Below, in pieces: positions 51,366 through 60,583 of a stretch of 64,000 nucleotides of DNA (position 1 is its first letter; each line of letters starts with the position of its first letter). Source of the stretch: Phytoseiulus persimilis (Eukaryota; Arthropoda; Arachnida; Mesostigmata; Phytoseiidae); contig CM075103.1 in NCBI GenBank assembly GCA_037576195.1, positions 37,709,250 through 37,773,249 of the forward strand, written 5' to 3'. A program made the translations under genes and the position numbers. The notes beneath the pieces are model-generated. The model did no database searches. It was not told where the DNA came from and saw only the letters and a list, made by a program, of their open reading frames with translations.

Positions 51366-51412
51366 AATAATCATAATCAAGGTGTGATCATGATTAATGA
51401 TCATAATCAAAG
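51366..51412. repeat. Outlying piece of the 30-bp AT-rich repeat
   Basis: The segment holds AATAATCATAATCAAG, TGATCATGATTAATGATC and ATAATCAAAG, matching parts of the 30-bp unit tandemly repeated at 51.9 kb. It lies about 480 bp away from that array. Confidence 0.6.
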
Positions 51413-51444
51413 TCAAAATTCAGGTATCTGAGGGTGAGGCTGAC

Positions 51445-51600
51445 GATACTTTCTGGAGTCACTGGGGGTGATTGCAAGGTCGATCTCACCATTGACACTA
51501 CTTCTTGGAGTCTATGGAAATAATTTTGAGATCGTTCTGGTTATACTCCTTGGAGTCTGAGGAGGTGATTCCGGGAGTGACTCCACCTCCGTGATCCGAG
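51445..51600 (-). repeat. Degenerate copies of the 45-bp repeat family, inverted
   Basis: Three diverged units start near 51450, 51502 and 51547, each beginning with a CTTGGAGTC-like block followed by GGTGATT and GGTCGATCT-type sequence. They match the reverse complement of the 45-bp unit at 53338-54040 (CTCTGGAGGGGTGATTCCGG...TCAATCTGAGCAT). Spacing is about 45-52 bp. Confidence 0.55.
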
Positions 51601-51887
51601 CTCCATGATTCCGGATCATCCTCTCCGGAGCATATTTTGTGCCAACAAACGTGTGGTTGCGAGTCAAGCATTCGGTACTCCTTCAGGTAGCAGAGCGTTT
51701 TCGACGCTTGCAGCCCTGGCACTGGTGACTGGCTATCATCACACGGCTACTTCGTGTGGTCAGTGAAAGTACAATGGCGTTACAGGCGTGCACGCCGGAA
51801 CCACATCCATGAAACCCGGTCCCTCACAAACCCCGTGTGCGTGTCATCCGGGTGCTCGAGTACACCAGAAATAATAGTAATCATAGA

Positions 51888-52270
51888 GATAATCATGAAA
51901 ATAATCATAATCATAACTTGATCATGATTAATAATCATAATCATAACTTGATCATGATTAATAATCATAATCATAACTTGATCATGATTAATAATCATAA
52001 TCATAACTTGATCATGATTAATAATCATAATCATAACTTGATCATGATTAATAATCATAATGACTTGATTATAATTGATAATCATCACTTGATTATGATT
52101 GATAATCATAACTCGATGAGGATTATATATCATGACTTGATAAGGATCAATTATCATAACTTGATAAGGATTAATAATCATGACTTGATTATGATTAGTA
52201 ATCATCATCATAGCTCGATGGTGACTAGTCATAATCATAATCATAATTGGTAATCATAATCATATTCATG
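51888..52270. repeat. 30-bp AT-rich tandem repeat
   Basis: At least five identical units of 30 bp (built from AATAATCATAATCATAA and CTTGATCATGATT) occupy 51890-52050, followed by increasingly degenerate units of 20-40 bp up to about 52270. The unit contains the palindrome TGATCATGATTAATAATCA-like sequence, so the array is almost self-complementary. As a result long open frames appear on both strands (51837-52253 plus, 51780-52244 minus) encoding His/Asn/Ile-rich repeats. These are by-products of the repeat, not genes. Confidence 0.9.
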
Positions 52271-53337
52271 GTTATGACCATGACTAACTCTGCGACGCAT
52301 TGGGTGCTCAAGTCGTCAATAGTGGCAGTTGTCACGGTCCATAGCTGATCCTTTAGTTTGATGTAAAACCCGGTCATCATGAGCCACACACCAAGCATAA
52401 GCAGGTTTCAGCGTAGTCGTAGGAGACGCTGGTGGGTGAAGCCCTGGATGGAACACCGACACCAGCTAGAGGCATCCTTTACTCTGTTACGAGAATGAGC
52501 AACAAGAGCCCCGAAATATTTCGTGAATCATCTGCGGATGAGCGAAGCCGATTTCACGTATTCGCTGGCGGAATTATCACCGTGAATCGAGAGGTAGGAC
52601 ACGTTTTTGTTCGAGAGCGAAACTCGAGATTACGTTGCACTATATATCTACCGGACACAACTTCGGTACCTTGAGCGCTCTTGAGGAGTTTATTCAGGTT
52701 CGTATACATGATTGGAATAGAGGGGAAATTCAAGAAAGATGGGCACCGACCGCAGCATTCTAGATGTCGCTGCCACTCGTTGAGCCCGACTGCTGAATCC
52801 TAGCATCATGAAAGAAAGGAGACTCAGGAGCGTTATCCCCAGATGCAGTCCCCGATCGCACTTGTGCGAGGTGTTCAGCCGTCATGGAGCTTCTCCTCCA
52901 CATGACAGTGGTCTTTCGACAAGACCCTGAATCTGTGGCTCGACCGCAACACGTTACATCCACTTCGAGCTGTGGCTTTTGTGGCCACGAGGATGGTCTT
53001 GAGCTGAATCGCGAGACTCTCGCAGGAAGCATAAAACTAATGAGTTGCTGCTGTCGGCTGATTTGTTTGTATCAACTTGAGTTTATTTATTTATATAATA
53101 TCATAATAATATTATACATAAATATAGTTACCTCCCCAAGATGATAGCCGCACATTAACCGCACAACTAAGGATTTCAATACTTACTCCTTTACACCCAG
53201 GTGCGGTTATCATGTCTTGCAGGACTTACTTGCTGTACCAGTCGGCCGCGCTGCGCGCGGTTGGACGGCGCTCCCTGCCATCGAGGCACTTTTTTCTCCC
53301 TTCACTGGGTCAGCATTCTGATTTTGAAAAATATGGT
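52271..53337. other. No recognisable gene; AT-rich stretch and small inverted repeat
   Basis: Two unassigned frames (52432-52674 plus, 52760-53032 minus) are present. An AT-rich segment at about 53070-53130 is followed by GATGATAGCCGCAC (about 53140-53153), whose inverse GTGCGGTTATCATG lies at about 53202-53215. These may be the ends of a small foldback sequence, but no target duplication was found. Confidence 0.4.
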
Positions 53338-54040
53338 CAGATTGACCCCGGAATCACCCCTCCGGAGTTGGGAAGTGATGCTCAGATTGACCCCGGAATC
53401 AACCCCCAGAGTTGGGAAGTAATGCTCAGATTGACCCCGGAATCACCCCTCCAGAGTTGGAAAGTAATGTTCAGATTGACCCCGGAATCACCCCTCCAGA
53501 GTTGGAAAGTGATGCTCAGATTGACCCCGGAATCACCCCTCCAGAGTTGGGAAGTAAAGCTCAGATTGACCCCGGAATCACCCCTCCAGAGTTGGGAAGT
53601 AATGCTCAGATTGACCCCGGAATCACCCCTCCAGAGTTGGGAAGTAATGCTCAGATTGACCCCGGAATCAGCCCTCCAGAGTTGCGAAGTAATGCTCAGA
53701 TTGACCCCGGAATCACCCCTCCAGAGTTGGAAAGAAATGCTCAGATTGACCCCGGAATCACCCCTCCAGAGTTGGGAAGAAATGCTCAGATTGGTCTCGG
53801 AATCACTTTCCAGAGTTGGGAAGTAATGCTCAGATTGAGCTCGGAATCACCTCTCCAGAGTTGGAAAGTAATGCTCAGATTGAGCCCGGAATCACCCCTC
53901 CAGAGTTGGAAAGTAATGCTCAGATTGACCCCGAAATCATCCCTCCAGAGTTGGGAAGTAATGCTCAGATTGACCCCGGAATCACCCCTCCAGAGTTGGA
54001 AAGTACTGCTCAGATTGGTCGCGGAATCACCCCTCCACAG
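53338..54040 (+). repeat. 45-bp minisatellite, nearly 16 units
   Basis: The consensus unit begins CAGATTGACCCCGGAATC, continues ACCCCTCCAGAGTTGG and ends GAAGTAATGCT. I count fifteen units plus a partial last one, with two units of 44 bp that switch frame. Because 45 is divisible by three, three of the six frames stay open: plus frames repeating QIDPGITPPELGSNA and WEVMLRLTPESPLQS, and a minus frame repeating SITSQLWRGDSGVNL. The apparent proteins (53212-53826, 53412-54083 plus, 53786-54097 minus) are therefore products of the repeat. Units are 85-100 percent alike by eye. The terminal units are the most diverged. Confidence 0.93.
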
Positions 54041-54349
54041 TAAAAAAACTACGTGGGTAATTGCTTTTGTTTTCCTTCTGTGAACCTTGTGCATCATGTC
54101 CGATTAAATCCTCAATTTACCGACCTCAGAAGCCATTGCTGTTGCCTTTCTGCAAGGAAGAGGAATTCCCGCTCGAGAGCGGTTATGTAGTGAAGGACAC
54201 AAACTTTTTCGCAGGCACTCGTTTGCCGTTACTCACGATCGTGAGATCACTATATGCCTAAGCGAACGACCTCAGCTCAATCGCCTGGTGCTCCAGTGAG
54301 GTGGATATGAGTCCAGTGGCTTGACATGCATGGAGTGCAACGCTCCGTG
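54041..54349. other. Spacer before the Merlin relic
   Basis: A 66-codon plus frame (54061-54261) is unassigned. No Merlin terminal repeat was recognised. Confidence 0.35.
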
Positions 54350-54830
54350 AGATCTGTGTTAGATACCTTCAGCGTCGCCCGAGAGAGCGAATCGGCGGCC
54401 CGGGTCAGATCGTTGAAACAGACGAGAGCATGTTCATGAAACATGAGAATCATGTTGGGCGCATCCTCGCCAAACAGTGGGTGTTCGGCGGACCCTGCCG
54501 TGTCACGAAAAAACGTTTTATCCTGGCAGTGCCAAATCGATCCGCCCCTGCAGTGCTTCGCGCAATTCAAGAGCACGTTGAGCCAGGTTCTACCATTCAG
54601 ACTGATTGTTGGCGAGGCTATGCCGCGGGCCACGGCGCAGCTCGGAGCGACTGGATACAAACACTTGGCAGTGAACCACGAGTTCGATTTCGTCGATTCA
54701 GTGACAAAAGCTCAAACGCAGGGAATCGGAAGTTTGTGGGGATCGGCCAAGTGGCGCAACAACGAACACCGAGGGACCCGCCCGGGGGGAGCGGAGTCTC
54801 CGTTGGACGAGGTCGAACCCGGTCAGGTAT
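54350..54830 (+). pseudogene. Merlin/IS1016-type transposase relic
   Basis: The plus strand reads RIGGPGQIVETDESMF, then AKQWVFGGPCRVTKKRFI and VPNRSAPAVLRAIQEHVEPG, then IQTDCWRGYA. After a +1 frame change near 54620 come GYKHLAVNHEFDFVDSVTKA and TQGIGSLWGSAKWR. These are the core blocks of the Merlin (ISXO2/IS1016-like) transposase, with catalytic Asp in ETDES and in TDCW. The third catalytic residue should be the Glu of TNTIESxW, but here it reads TQGIGSLW, so it appears to be Gly. The N-terminal zinc-binding part is not readable. Broken frame and lost Glu make it inactive. No terminal repeats were identified. Confidence 0.85.
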
Positions 54831-55014
54831 TCATCCCCATGATTCGATGGGTGTCTTTTGAGGGCGAGCAATGCGGATGGAGATGACCTATTGGAAACTC
54901 AGTCGCCAGCGAGGGTTGACAGCCTCGGATACGAAGCCGAACGTTCGACGGAAAATTCATCGGAGGGGCGATCGCACCCTCCCTGTTTACGCCACTGAGT
55001 TCATGTCGGTGAAT
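54831..55014. other. Junction between Merlin and Tigger relics
   Basis: Short stretch with unassigned frames, where the 3' end of the Tigger relic approaches the Merlin relic. No clear terminus of either element is visible. Confidence 0.4.
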
Positions 55015-57215
55015 CCTACTCCTTTGAGCCGTTTGGCCGAGCAGCTGGCCTCGTCCACTGCAGCCTGAATCAGAGCTTGTAGAGTGGCCCCGTGAGCATG
55101 CATATCATGCGGCCACGGATTTTCTCAGCCGGCTCTCACTGTATCAGCTTTCATCTCTCCGAGAGCGGAGTGGACGTGCTCCAGGCAAATCGCAATGGTG
55201 AACTGTTGCCAATATTCTTCGAGCGGCAAGTTATCTGGACTACTATTACGTCGAAAATGTATCGCATGAGGTTGCGCCTTGAATGCTTTGATCACGCCTT
55301 GATCCATCGGTCGGATCAACAACGTAATGTTCGGGGAAAGGAATTTAACCGTAACGCCTTCGTGGCATAAGTCCTGGGCGTGTCCACCCGCATTGTCCAA
55401 CTCCCAACCCTCTATCTCGAGTTACGTTTTGACTTGCGAAATGAAGCTCTCTTCAAACCAGTATGAGCACAGAGGCGGATCCAGAAGTGGGGGAGGGCGA
55501 TCGAGCGATCGCCTTCGCCCCCCCCCCCCCCCCTCCTCGATTCCTTTTTCAAGCGACATACAGAGTGACATATTAAACTAGAGACTCTCCTTCATCTGAT
55601 CTCAATACTGACACAGTTGAAGTTGAGGCTCCGTGTAGTCAACGTCATTTGAGGAGTTTCGGGTCGACACGACCAGTACTGACTATCGGTCCCATACTGA
55701 CCGCAGAAGATTGGACCGTCGATTCCAACGGAGCCGGATCGATAACCTCACGGTGTTCATAGGCGTTGTTTTCTGCTCTCGGTGTCAAAATGCTAATCTC
55801 ACTCCGTTGGAATCGACTGTGGAGTCGGCGTAGCCTTAGATGCCAGAATAAAACACTCTCCCGACTCCGGATGGGTCCCCGCTGATTTAGCGGGTTTTTC
55901 GAGGCCGCGGATGGAGTCAGGCAGAACCGGGGAGCTCAATAGGAAAAGCTCCAACTCCAATGACTCTAGCACAGGCAACCTCTGTCACCCTCCTCGGGCC
56001 AACAGGATCAGCTCGAGAACCACCCCGGACATGTGATTATTGTCGATCGACGTGGAAAGCTCGTTTCCGGACCCGCCTTGATCCTACACTCTTTCCTTCA
56101 CTGGCAGTGATGATTCGCTAGCGACGAGTAGAAGAAAAAGGTTGTTCCCTCCCTAACTCCGTGCATTGAGTCAGGAAACGCCGAGCTAGCAGCCCCGCAG
56201 TCAAGTTGAGGCTGAGCGAGCTTTCGGCGAAGGGGGTCGCGACCGCTCGGAATGCGCGAAGGATCGCTATTCTATTTCCCCGCGGCTCGAGTCCCCGAAC
56301 GTTAACGCTGATCGAGATTGTAGACATGCATCAAATGTCCTATCCATTCATCATGATTCATTCCGGAATTCGACTCTGCCACGGTTTGGAAGCCGCCAAA
56401 GTTCGCCTTGAGTCACTCCCGAATCCGCCACTGTCTAAGCATAGCTGTTTCGTTATCCAACTCTTCTTCTGGTACATCCAGTGTACCGTTAAACAAGATT
56501 TGTCTCTGTTTTTCAGCGCTCTGTCGTTTCTAGCCCTGTAACCCAGCGATGGCTTGAGCGGGAGAGTTAGTCGGTCCTAACGAGCCTCGACGCCTGGCTT
56601 TTGTGATTCATCTTGGATGAGATAGGTCCGCGAAGGCACTCGATTCCAAAAGAGCCCGGTCTCATCCCTATTGGAGATTTGTTCCGGAAGGTATTGCCAT
56701 TCGTCAAGAATCTTCGAGAATGTACGAGTCACGTACTCGCCGGAAGCAGACCTGTCAGCAGAAGCTGCCTCTCCAAGAAGAGGGCCACTCTTCAAATGAT
56801 ATGTCTTCCGACATTTATCAAGCAAACCGTTGCTATCCAAGGAATCAGGAACGTTGGAAAAGGACCCTGGTTGATCGACAGTTTATTTGAAACCGTGATG
56901 CAGCGTCCGAGCTTTTTCTTGCAGAATGAGTGAACTCGACTGAGCGAGGGTATGTCTTGCTTGCGCTTAGCGCTGATCCAACGGGCCAGGGCGGCTTCGG
57001 TCTTCAGGACGAATCCATTTGGAGGGGCACTGCGCATTTAGCTCCCTTGTTGGAAGACACGCTCGCTGCTGCAAGCATAGCAGTCCCTTTGTCACGGATT
57101 GATCGAACAGTCTTTTTGTTCAGATTGTACCGCCGCGATTGTGTGCTGAGCAACTTGCACAATACTCTTGCCCTCAGTGAGCATGTCAGGAGTTTTTTTT
57201 TCCATGAATTTTCCG
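55015..57215 (-). pseudogene. Tigger/pogo-type transposase relic, split by a hAT insertion
   Basis: On the minus strand, from 57215 down, pieces in several frames follow the order of a Tigger (CENP-B/jerky-like) transposase. First a helix-turn-helix (YNLNKKTVRSIRDKGTAM), then the CENP-B DNA-binding part (LKTEAALARWISAKRKQDIP), then ISNRDETGLFWNRVPSRTY with the first catalytic Asp. WMYQKKSWITKQ leads up to the insertion. After it come WFEESFISQVKT, ELDNAGGHAQDL (second Asp) and LIRPMDQGVIKAF (third Asp), then EYWQQFTIA.CLEHVHSALGEMKADTV, and finally GFTDMNSV. All three catalytic aspartates survive, but frameshifts and stops are numerous and a 964-bp element interrupts the core. Terminal repeats were not identified. 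Confidence 0.88.
55470..56433. mobile_element. Non-autonomous hAT element inside the Tigger relic
   Basis: The left end reads CAGAGGCGGATCCAGAAGTG, and the right end in reverse complement reads CAGTGGCGGATTCGGGAGTG. It is flanked by diverged 8-bp duplications TATGAGCA (55462-55469) and TCTAAGCA (56434-56441), 6 of 8 matching. The CAGAGGCGGATC terminus is a common hAT end. The element is 964 bp, has a 16-base C run at 55518-55533, and encodes no transposase. It sits exactly between the two readable halves of the Tigger core, which independently fixes its borders. Confidence 0.87.
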
Positions 57216-58340
57216 CACGGTCTTACGCCGCTCAGTTTGACAGTTGGAGGGATTTGGAGTTGTTGATCGCTTCGGTGTCATGCTGAGCTCAACGGGAGAT
57301 CCTCCGAAGACAACCTTTTTACAGGATATCCAGCTTGGAACGAGCTCCCATATTCGAGATCGAGTTCAACCTGCCCTGCGGCGCTGAGTGGTTGGCGCGC
57401 TGGTTCGAAACCAGCGTTGCTTGACTCGGTAAAGTGCTCGAATGTGAACCACATTTCGCTTCGAAAGCTAATGGCTCCGCTACTAAGGGTCAGATAGTTC
57501 TGAACGAATTGCACCGGGAGGCTCTTTTTTTGTAAGTAGAATTACGGGGAAAAAAAATCAAAATCGGACGATCTTTGGTACGAAAACGACAAAATGGTGA
57601 CTGCCACAGGAATCGAGATATTCAGTCTATTATTCTCTTTGCTCGGAACCCCGCATTCCCTCGAAGGAGTGACAATTTTGACTCAGCTCCGATTCCGACT
57701 CGATATCGGATATGCTCCGTCCCTGCACACGAGCAAAAATACGATGCTCATAGGAGACAAGCGGGAACAATAGTTTTCTTCATTGTGCTACAAAAGAGTT
57801 CAGCTTCACGATGCGACGTCTGTCGAAACTATCTGACCCTTCATTGAAGAGTTATGAGTATGAGGTTCATTTGCCAAAGGTGGTTTGCATTCGATAACTT
57901 TTTTGAGTCAAAGTGTGGCTACCATAATTTCGAAGGCAATTAGCTGCGTTGCTGGGGAGACTCCTAGTCGGAACAAGCACCCTGGAATTAAGAGCAGGGT
58001 TCCAGCGACCTGGTTCATTCATCCGGGCTAGGTGTCCCGATCTTCGAAAACCGCGGATAAGCGACGTCGCGAATAACGATACTCGAATAAGCGAGAGACG
58101 ACTGAACCTATTCCTGTTGTGTAGGCGACAATGGATTATTCATTCCGGGTCTCTGCACCCTGGACTGGCCCACAAGTGGAGAGGAGGCGGGGAGAGGACA
58201 TTCGAACGGTTGGCTGTGCTCAGCGGAAACGAATCCGAGAACCGATTCGGAACGGACTGGGTAACGGTAAGAGGCCAGAGAAGATTTCGTCGGAGAGCCT
58301 ATGCGGGTAACGGTCCACCTGAGTCGCAGTGGTCAAGAGC
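57216..58340. other. Spacer between Tigger and BEL relics
   Basis: Frames such as 57949-58401 plus (150 codons) are unassigned. At 57370-57420 the plus strand has a D-arm-like GCTGAGTGGTTGGCGCGC followed by a stem-loop GCTGG-TTCGAAA-CCAGC, which resembles half a tRNA, but no T arm or acceptor stem follows. Confidence 0.4.
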
Positions 58341-58500
58341 CGCACGCGATCCTCGGCCCTCTTTGATTCCAACTGCATGGCCAGGCGATGTACCTATGTG
58401 AACTTGCAAGTGTACGCTGCTTGCTCACGTGGAGCTTCGTCGCGCGCGATCGATCAATCCCTCTGATTCGAACTGCATGGCCGGACAATCAACCTATGGT
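58341..58500. repeat. Imperfect direct repeat with 100-bp period
   Basis: CGCACGCGATC...CTTTGATTCCAACTGCATGG at 58341-58380 recurs as CGCGCGCGATC...CTCTGATTCGAACTGCATGG at 58441-58480, and the match continues to the ACCTATG at 58500. It is a diverged tandem duplication next to the 3' end of the BEL relic. It is too short to be a pair of LTRs. Confidence 0.7.
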
Positions 58501-60249
58501 TTCTCGAAAGAGCTCTCCCAGCGGCTAACTCGGCACCACGGCGTCTTGGCGGCAGAGCGCGGCCATCCGCCTGTCACCTCATGAAACGAAGAAACAGTGT
58601 TCCCATAAGTTACAACAAATGCTGATGTGCGCGCAGAAATATTCCCTGCTGAGTCCTGATTGACCTTACGAGCTTGAACGAAACCATCTTTCCCTCGTAT
58701 ATTCTCGATAACACGACCTGGTTTCCACCTTGATCTCTCCAGATTGGACTCATCCACAAGCGCAATGTCATCTACGACAATTGAGTGTTGAGAACCCCTC
58801 CGCTGATGAACAGATCTCAGCAACGGAATGTATTCATTCCCCCAGCGGTTCCAGAAGTCGGTCCAAAATTTTCCTCTAGCTCGCCAGAATTTCAGTTGGT
58901 CAAAGAATTGATACCGGTGGGAAAATGGGCGGGTTCGAGCGCTTCGGGATACGCCGGGCTTCAAGACGAGACAGTGAGGGACGAGAATCGACGACAGCCT
59001 CAAATTTCTCCGCCACAGTCATGAAATGGAGCAGGGAGAATCTGACCGTTCACCGTTTCCCTGAGACAATCCTTGAAGATTCGAATGAGCCTTTCGAACT
59101 GGCCTCCCCACCAGCCGGCCCGTGGAACATTGGAGGACTACTTGAAGCTCCTAACGCTCATGGACGCAACAGAACGCAAATTCTTCCAGAAGCATCTGAG
59201 AGCTTTCGCGGAAAGCACAACATTGAACGCGTTGTCCGAGACAATCCTGCTAGAAACTTCCCTGGCCGCCAAGAAGCGCTTCAAAGCTTGAAGGAATGCC
59301 ACAGCCGGAGCACGCGAACGAACGAACCCAGATTTTGCCGGGTCCGACCTCAAACGGTCCCATTGATCGTTCTCAACATTTCTGAGAACACCACCCATCT
59401 CAGTTCTAGGTCCTGGAAGCGGTGCCGAAGGGGCCTCAGCGGCCTTCGCCGAACGCCATTCCCTGTAACATTCTTCACCGTTCTCCTCGCTCTCGGGATC
59501 CAAAACTCCTGGCGAAGACAGGCCAACACCATCTCAGTTCGCAAATGAGAAACCCGAGTTCCACGGGACCCTCGAATGAGAAGCGTTGTCCGAGAATCCT
59601 CGCCGAGGACGAGTGGTGGCCGAATCTTTTTACTGCCCTCGATGTTTTGAAGCCTGCCTGCCTGCATCCTGATCAAACCCTCAGAGTGGATAGCAGAGTG
59701 GAAGAGAGGATAGCCTTTGATTGTTACCAAAGTCATTGCTGTCTACCGCCCCCCGGAAGCAACGAAACTGTGCTCCACGAATCAGGAGTTGTTTCGTTAG
59801 TGAGAACTCAGACTCAGTCAGCGCAATTCCTTCCACAAACCGGGACAGGAGGTGGACACTTGGACCGATGAGATTTTGCTCCACAGATTTCTCCGCGTCT
59901 CTAGTTCTGGAGTTTCTTGTGTGTCATCGGAACAGGTTGCTTGCCCTGAGAACGTTGGCGGTTACTCTGATAGCTTGTCGCGATTTCGAAAATTTTTCGA
60001 CGTGTATCACTTGCTCCTTACGCTGAACCTTGGAAATGAGCGCTATAGTCACGGTCCGTGACTCCCGGAGGCGTCGTTAGGGCGCCCTGCCGGATAGTCT
60101 CCCGACTTGAGAAATTCGAAGAGGTCGTCAAACTCTTGCGACATCCTACATCGGGTGCCGCAGCCTTGAGTTCGCCGAGGAGGTGCCGTACGGTGCGGAA
60201 AGATGCGTTTTCTCATTCAGACAGCGCTCCGAAGATGACTCCGTCTTGA
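58494..60249 (-). pseudogene. BEL/Pao pol relic: integrase and C-terminal domain
   Basis: Reading down the minus strand from about 60050, EQVIHVEKFSKSRQAIRVTANVL is the connection region. ESEFSLTKQLLIRGAQ follows, then EGLIRMQAGRLQN and VSHLRTEMVLACLRQEFWI, the degraded zinc-binding head of the integrase. Its CxxC pair appears lost (GNGVRRR in place of the usual KCVTCRR). The core shows SGFVRSRAPAVAFLQALKRF and SDNAFNVVLSAKALR, with SDN holding the second catalytic Asp. The C-terminal domain (DUF5641 type) reads FWTDFWNRWGNEYIPLLRS, RSRWKPGRVIENIRGKDGFV. Several frameshifts separate these blocks. It is the 3' half of the element whose RT/RNase H half lies at 61641-63015. Confidence 0.85.
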
Positions 60250-60583
60250 TCTGACCATATTTCTGGCGATCTTTTTGTTTTCCGGCTGAACCTCTCAGCC
60301 AGCCCTCAGAAGTGTCCCGGAATCACCTTTCGGTATTGCTTTAGTAACACTCCCTATCGCCTCGCAAATCCAATTGCGGGCGGTGGGCTTGGGTTTTAAG
60401 ATGGTTCAGATTTAATTCTGATATGAATTAAATCCTCTTTTTACCACATAAGAAATTTGTTGTCCCGGCCGGGGATCGAGGTGATTCCGGGGTCGATCTG
60501 ACCATGCTCTTGGGGGCCATGGAGGAGGTTCCGTCGGCGACCTGAGAAGTATGGCGAAATAATCGCCGAAGTATGGTCAGAAC
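60250..60583. repeat. Composite block: truncated SINE plus minisatellite fragment between inverted ends
   Basis: TCTGACCATATTTCTGGCGAT at 60250-60270 is matched in inverse by AATCGCCGAAGTATGGTCAGA at 60561-60581, about 18 of 20 bases. Between them lie SINE copy C (60271-60479) and then, without a gap, GGTGATTCCGGGGTCGATCTGACCATG (60481-60507), the reverse complement of part of the 45-bp minisatellite unit. The block interrupts the BEL relic next to the hAT insertion. Confidence 0.6.
60271..60479 (-). mobile_element. tRNA-derived SINE, copy C (truncated, minus)
   Basis: The body matches copies A and B from the A-rich tail (CTTTTTGTTTTCC on the plus strand) through GTTGTCCCGGCCGGGGATCGA, then breaks off inside the box B and lacks the whole tRNA-like head. 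The sequence that follows is minisatellite-related. Without its promoter it cannot be transcribed by itself. No flanking duplication was found. Confidence 0.88.

Noticed and set aside
51780-52253. Long open frames on both strands encoding His/Asn/Ile-rich repeats
   Set aside because: They coincide exactly with the 30-bp AT-rich tandem repeat, and their periodicity follows the DNA unit. There is no independent coding signal.
53212-54097. Apparent 200-residue repeat proteins on plus and minus strands
   Set aside because: Explained by the 45-bp minisatellite being a multiple of three without stops in three frames.
57360-57440. tRNA-Ser-like gene with a CGA-type loop
   Set aside because: The D arm and one stem-loop look plausible, but no T arm or acceptor stem follows. 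At most a tRNA fragment or SINE piece.
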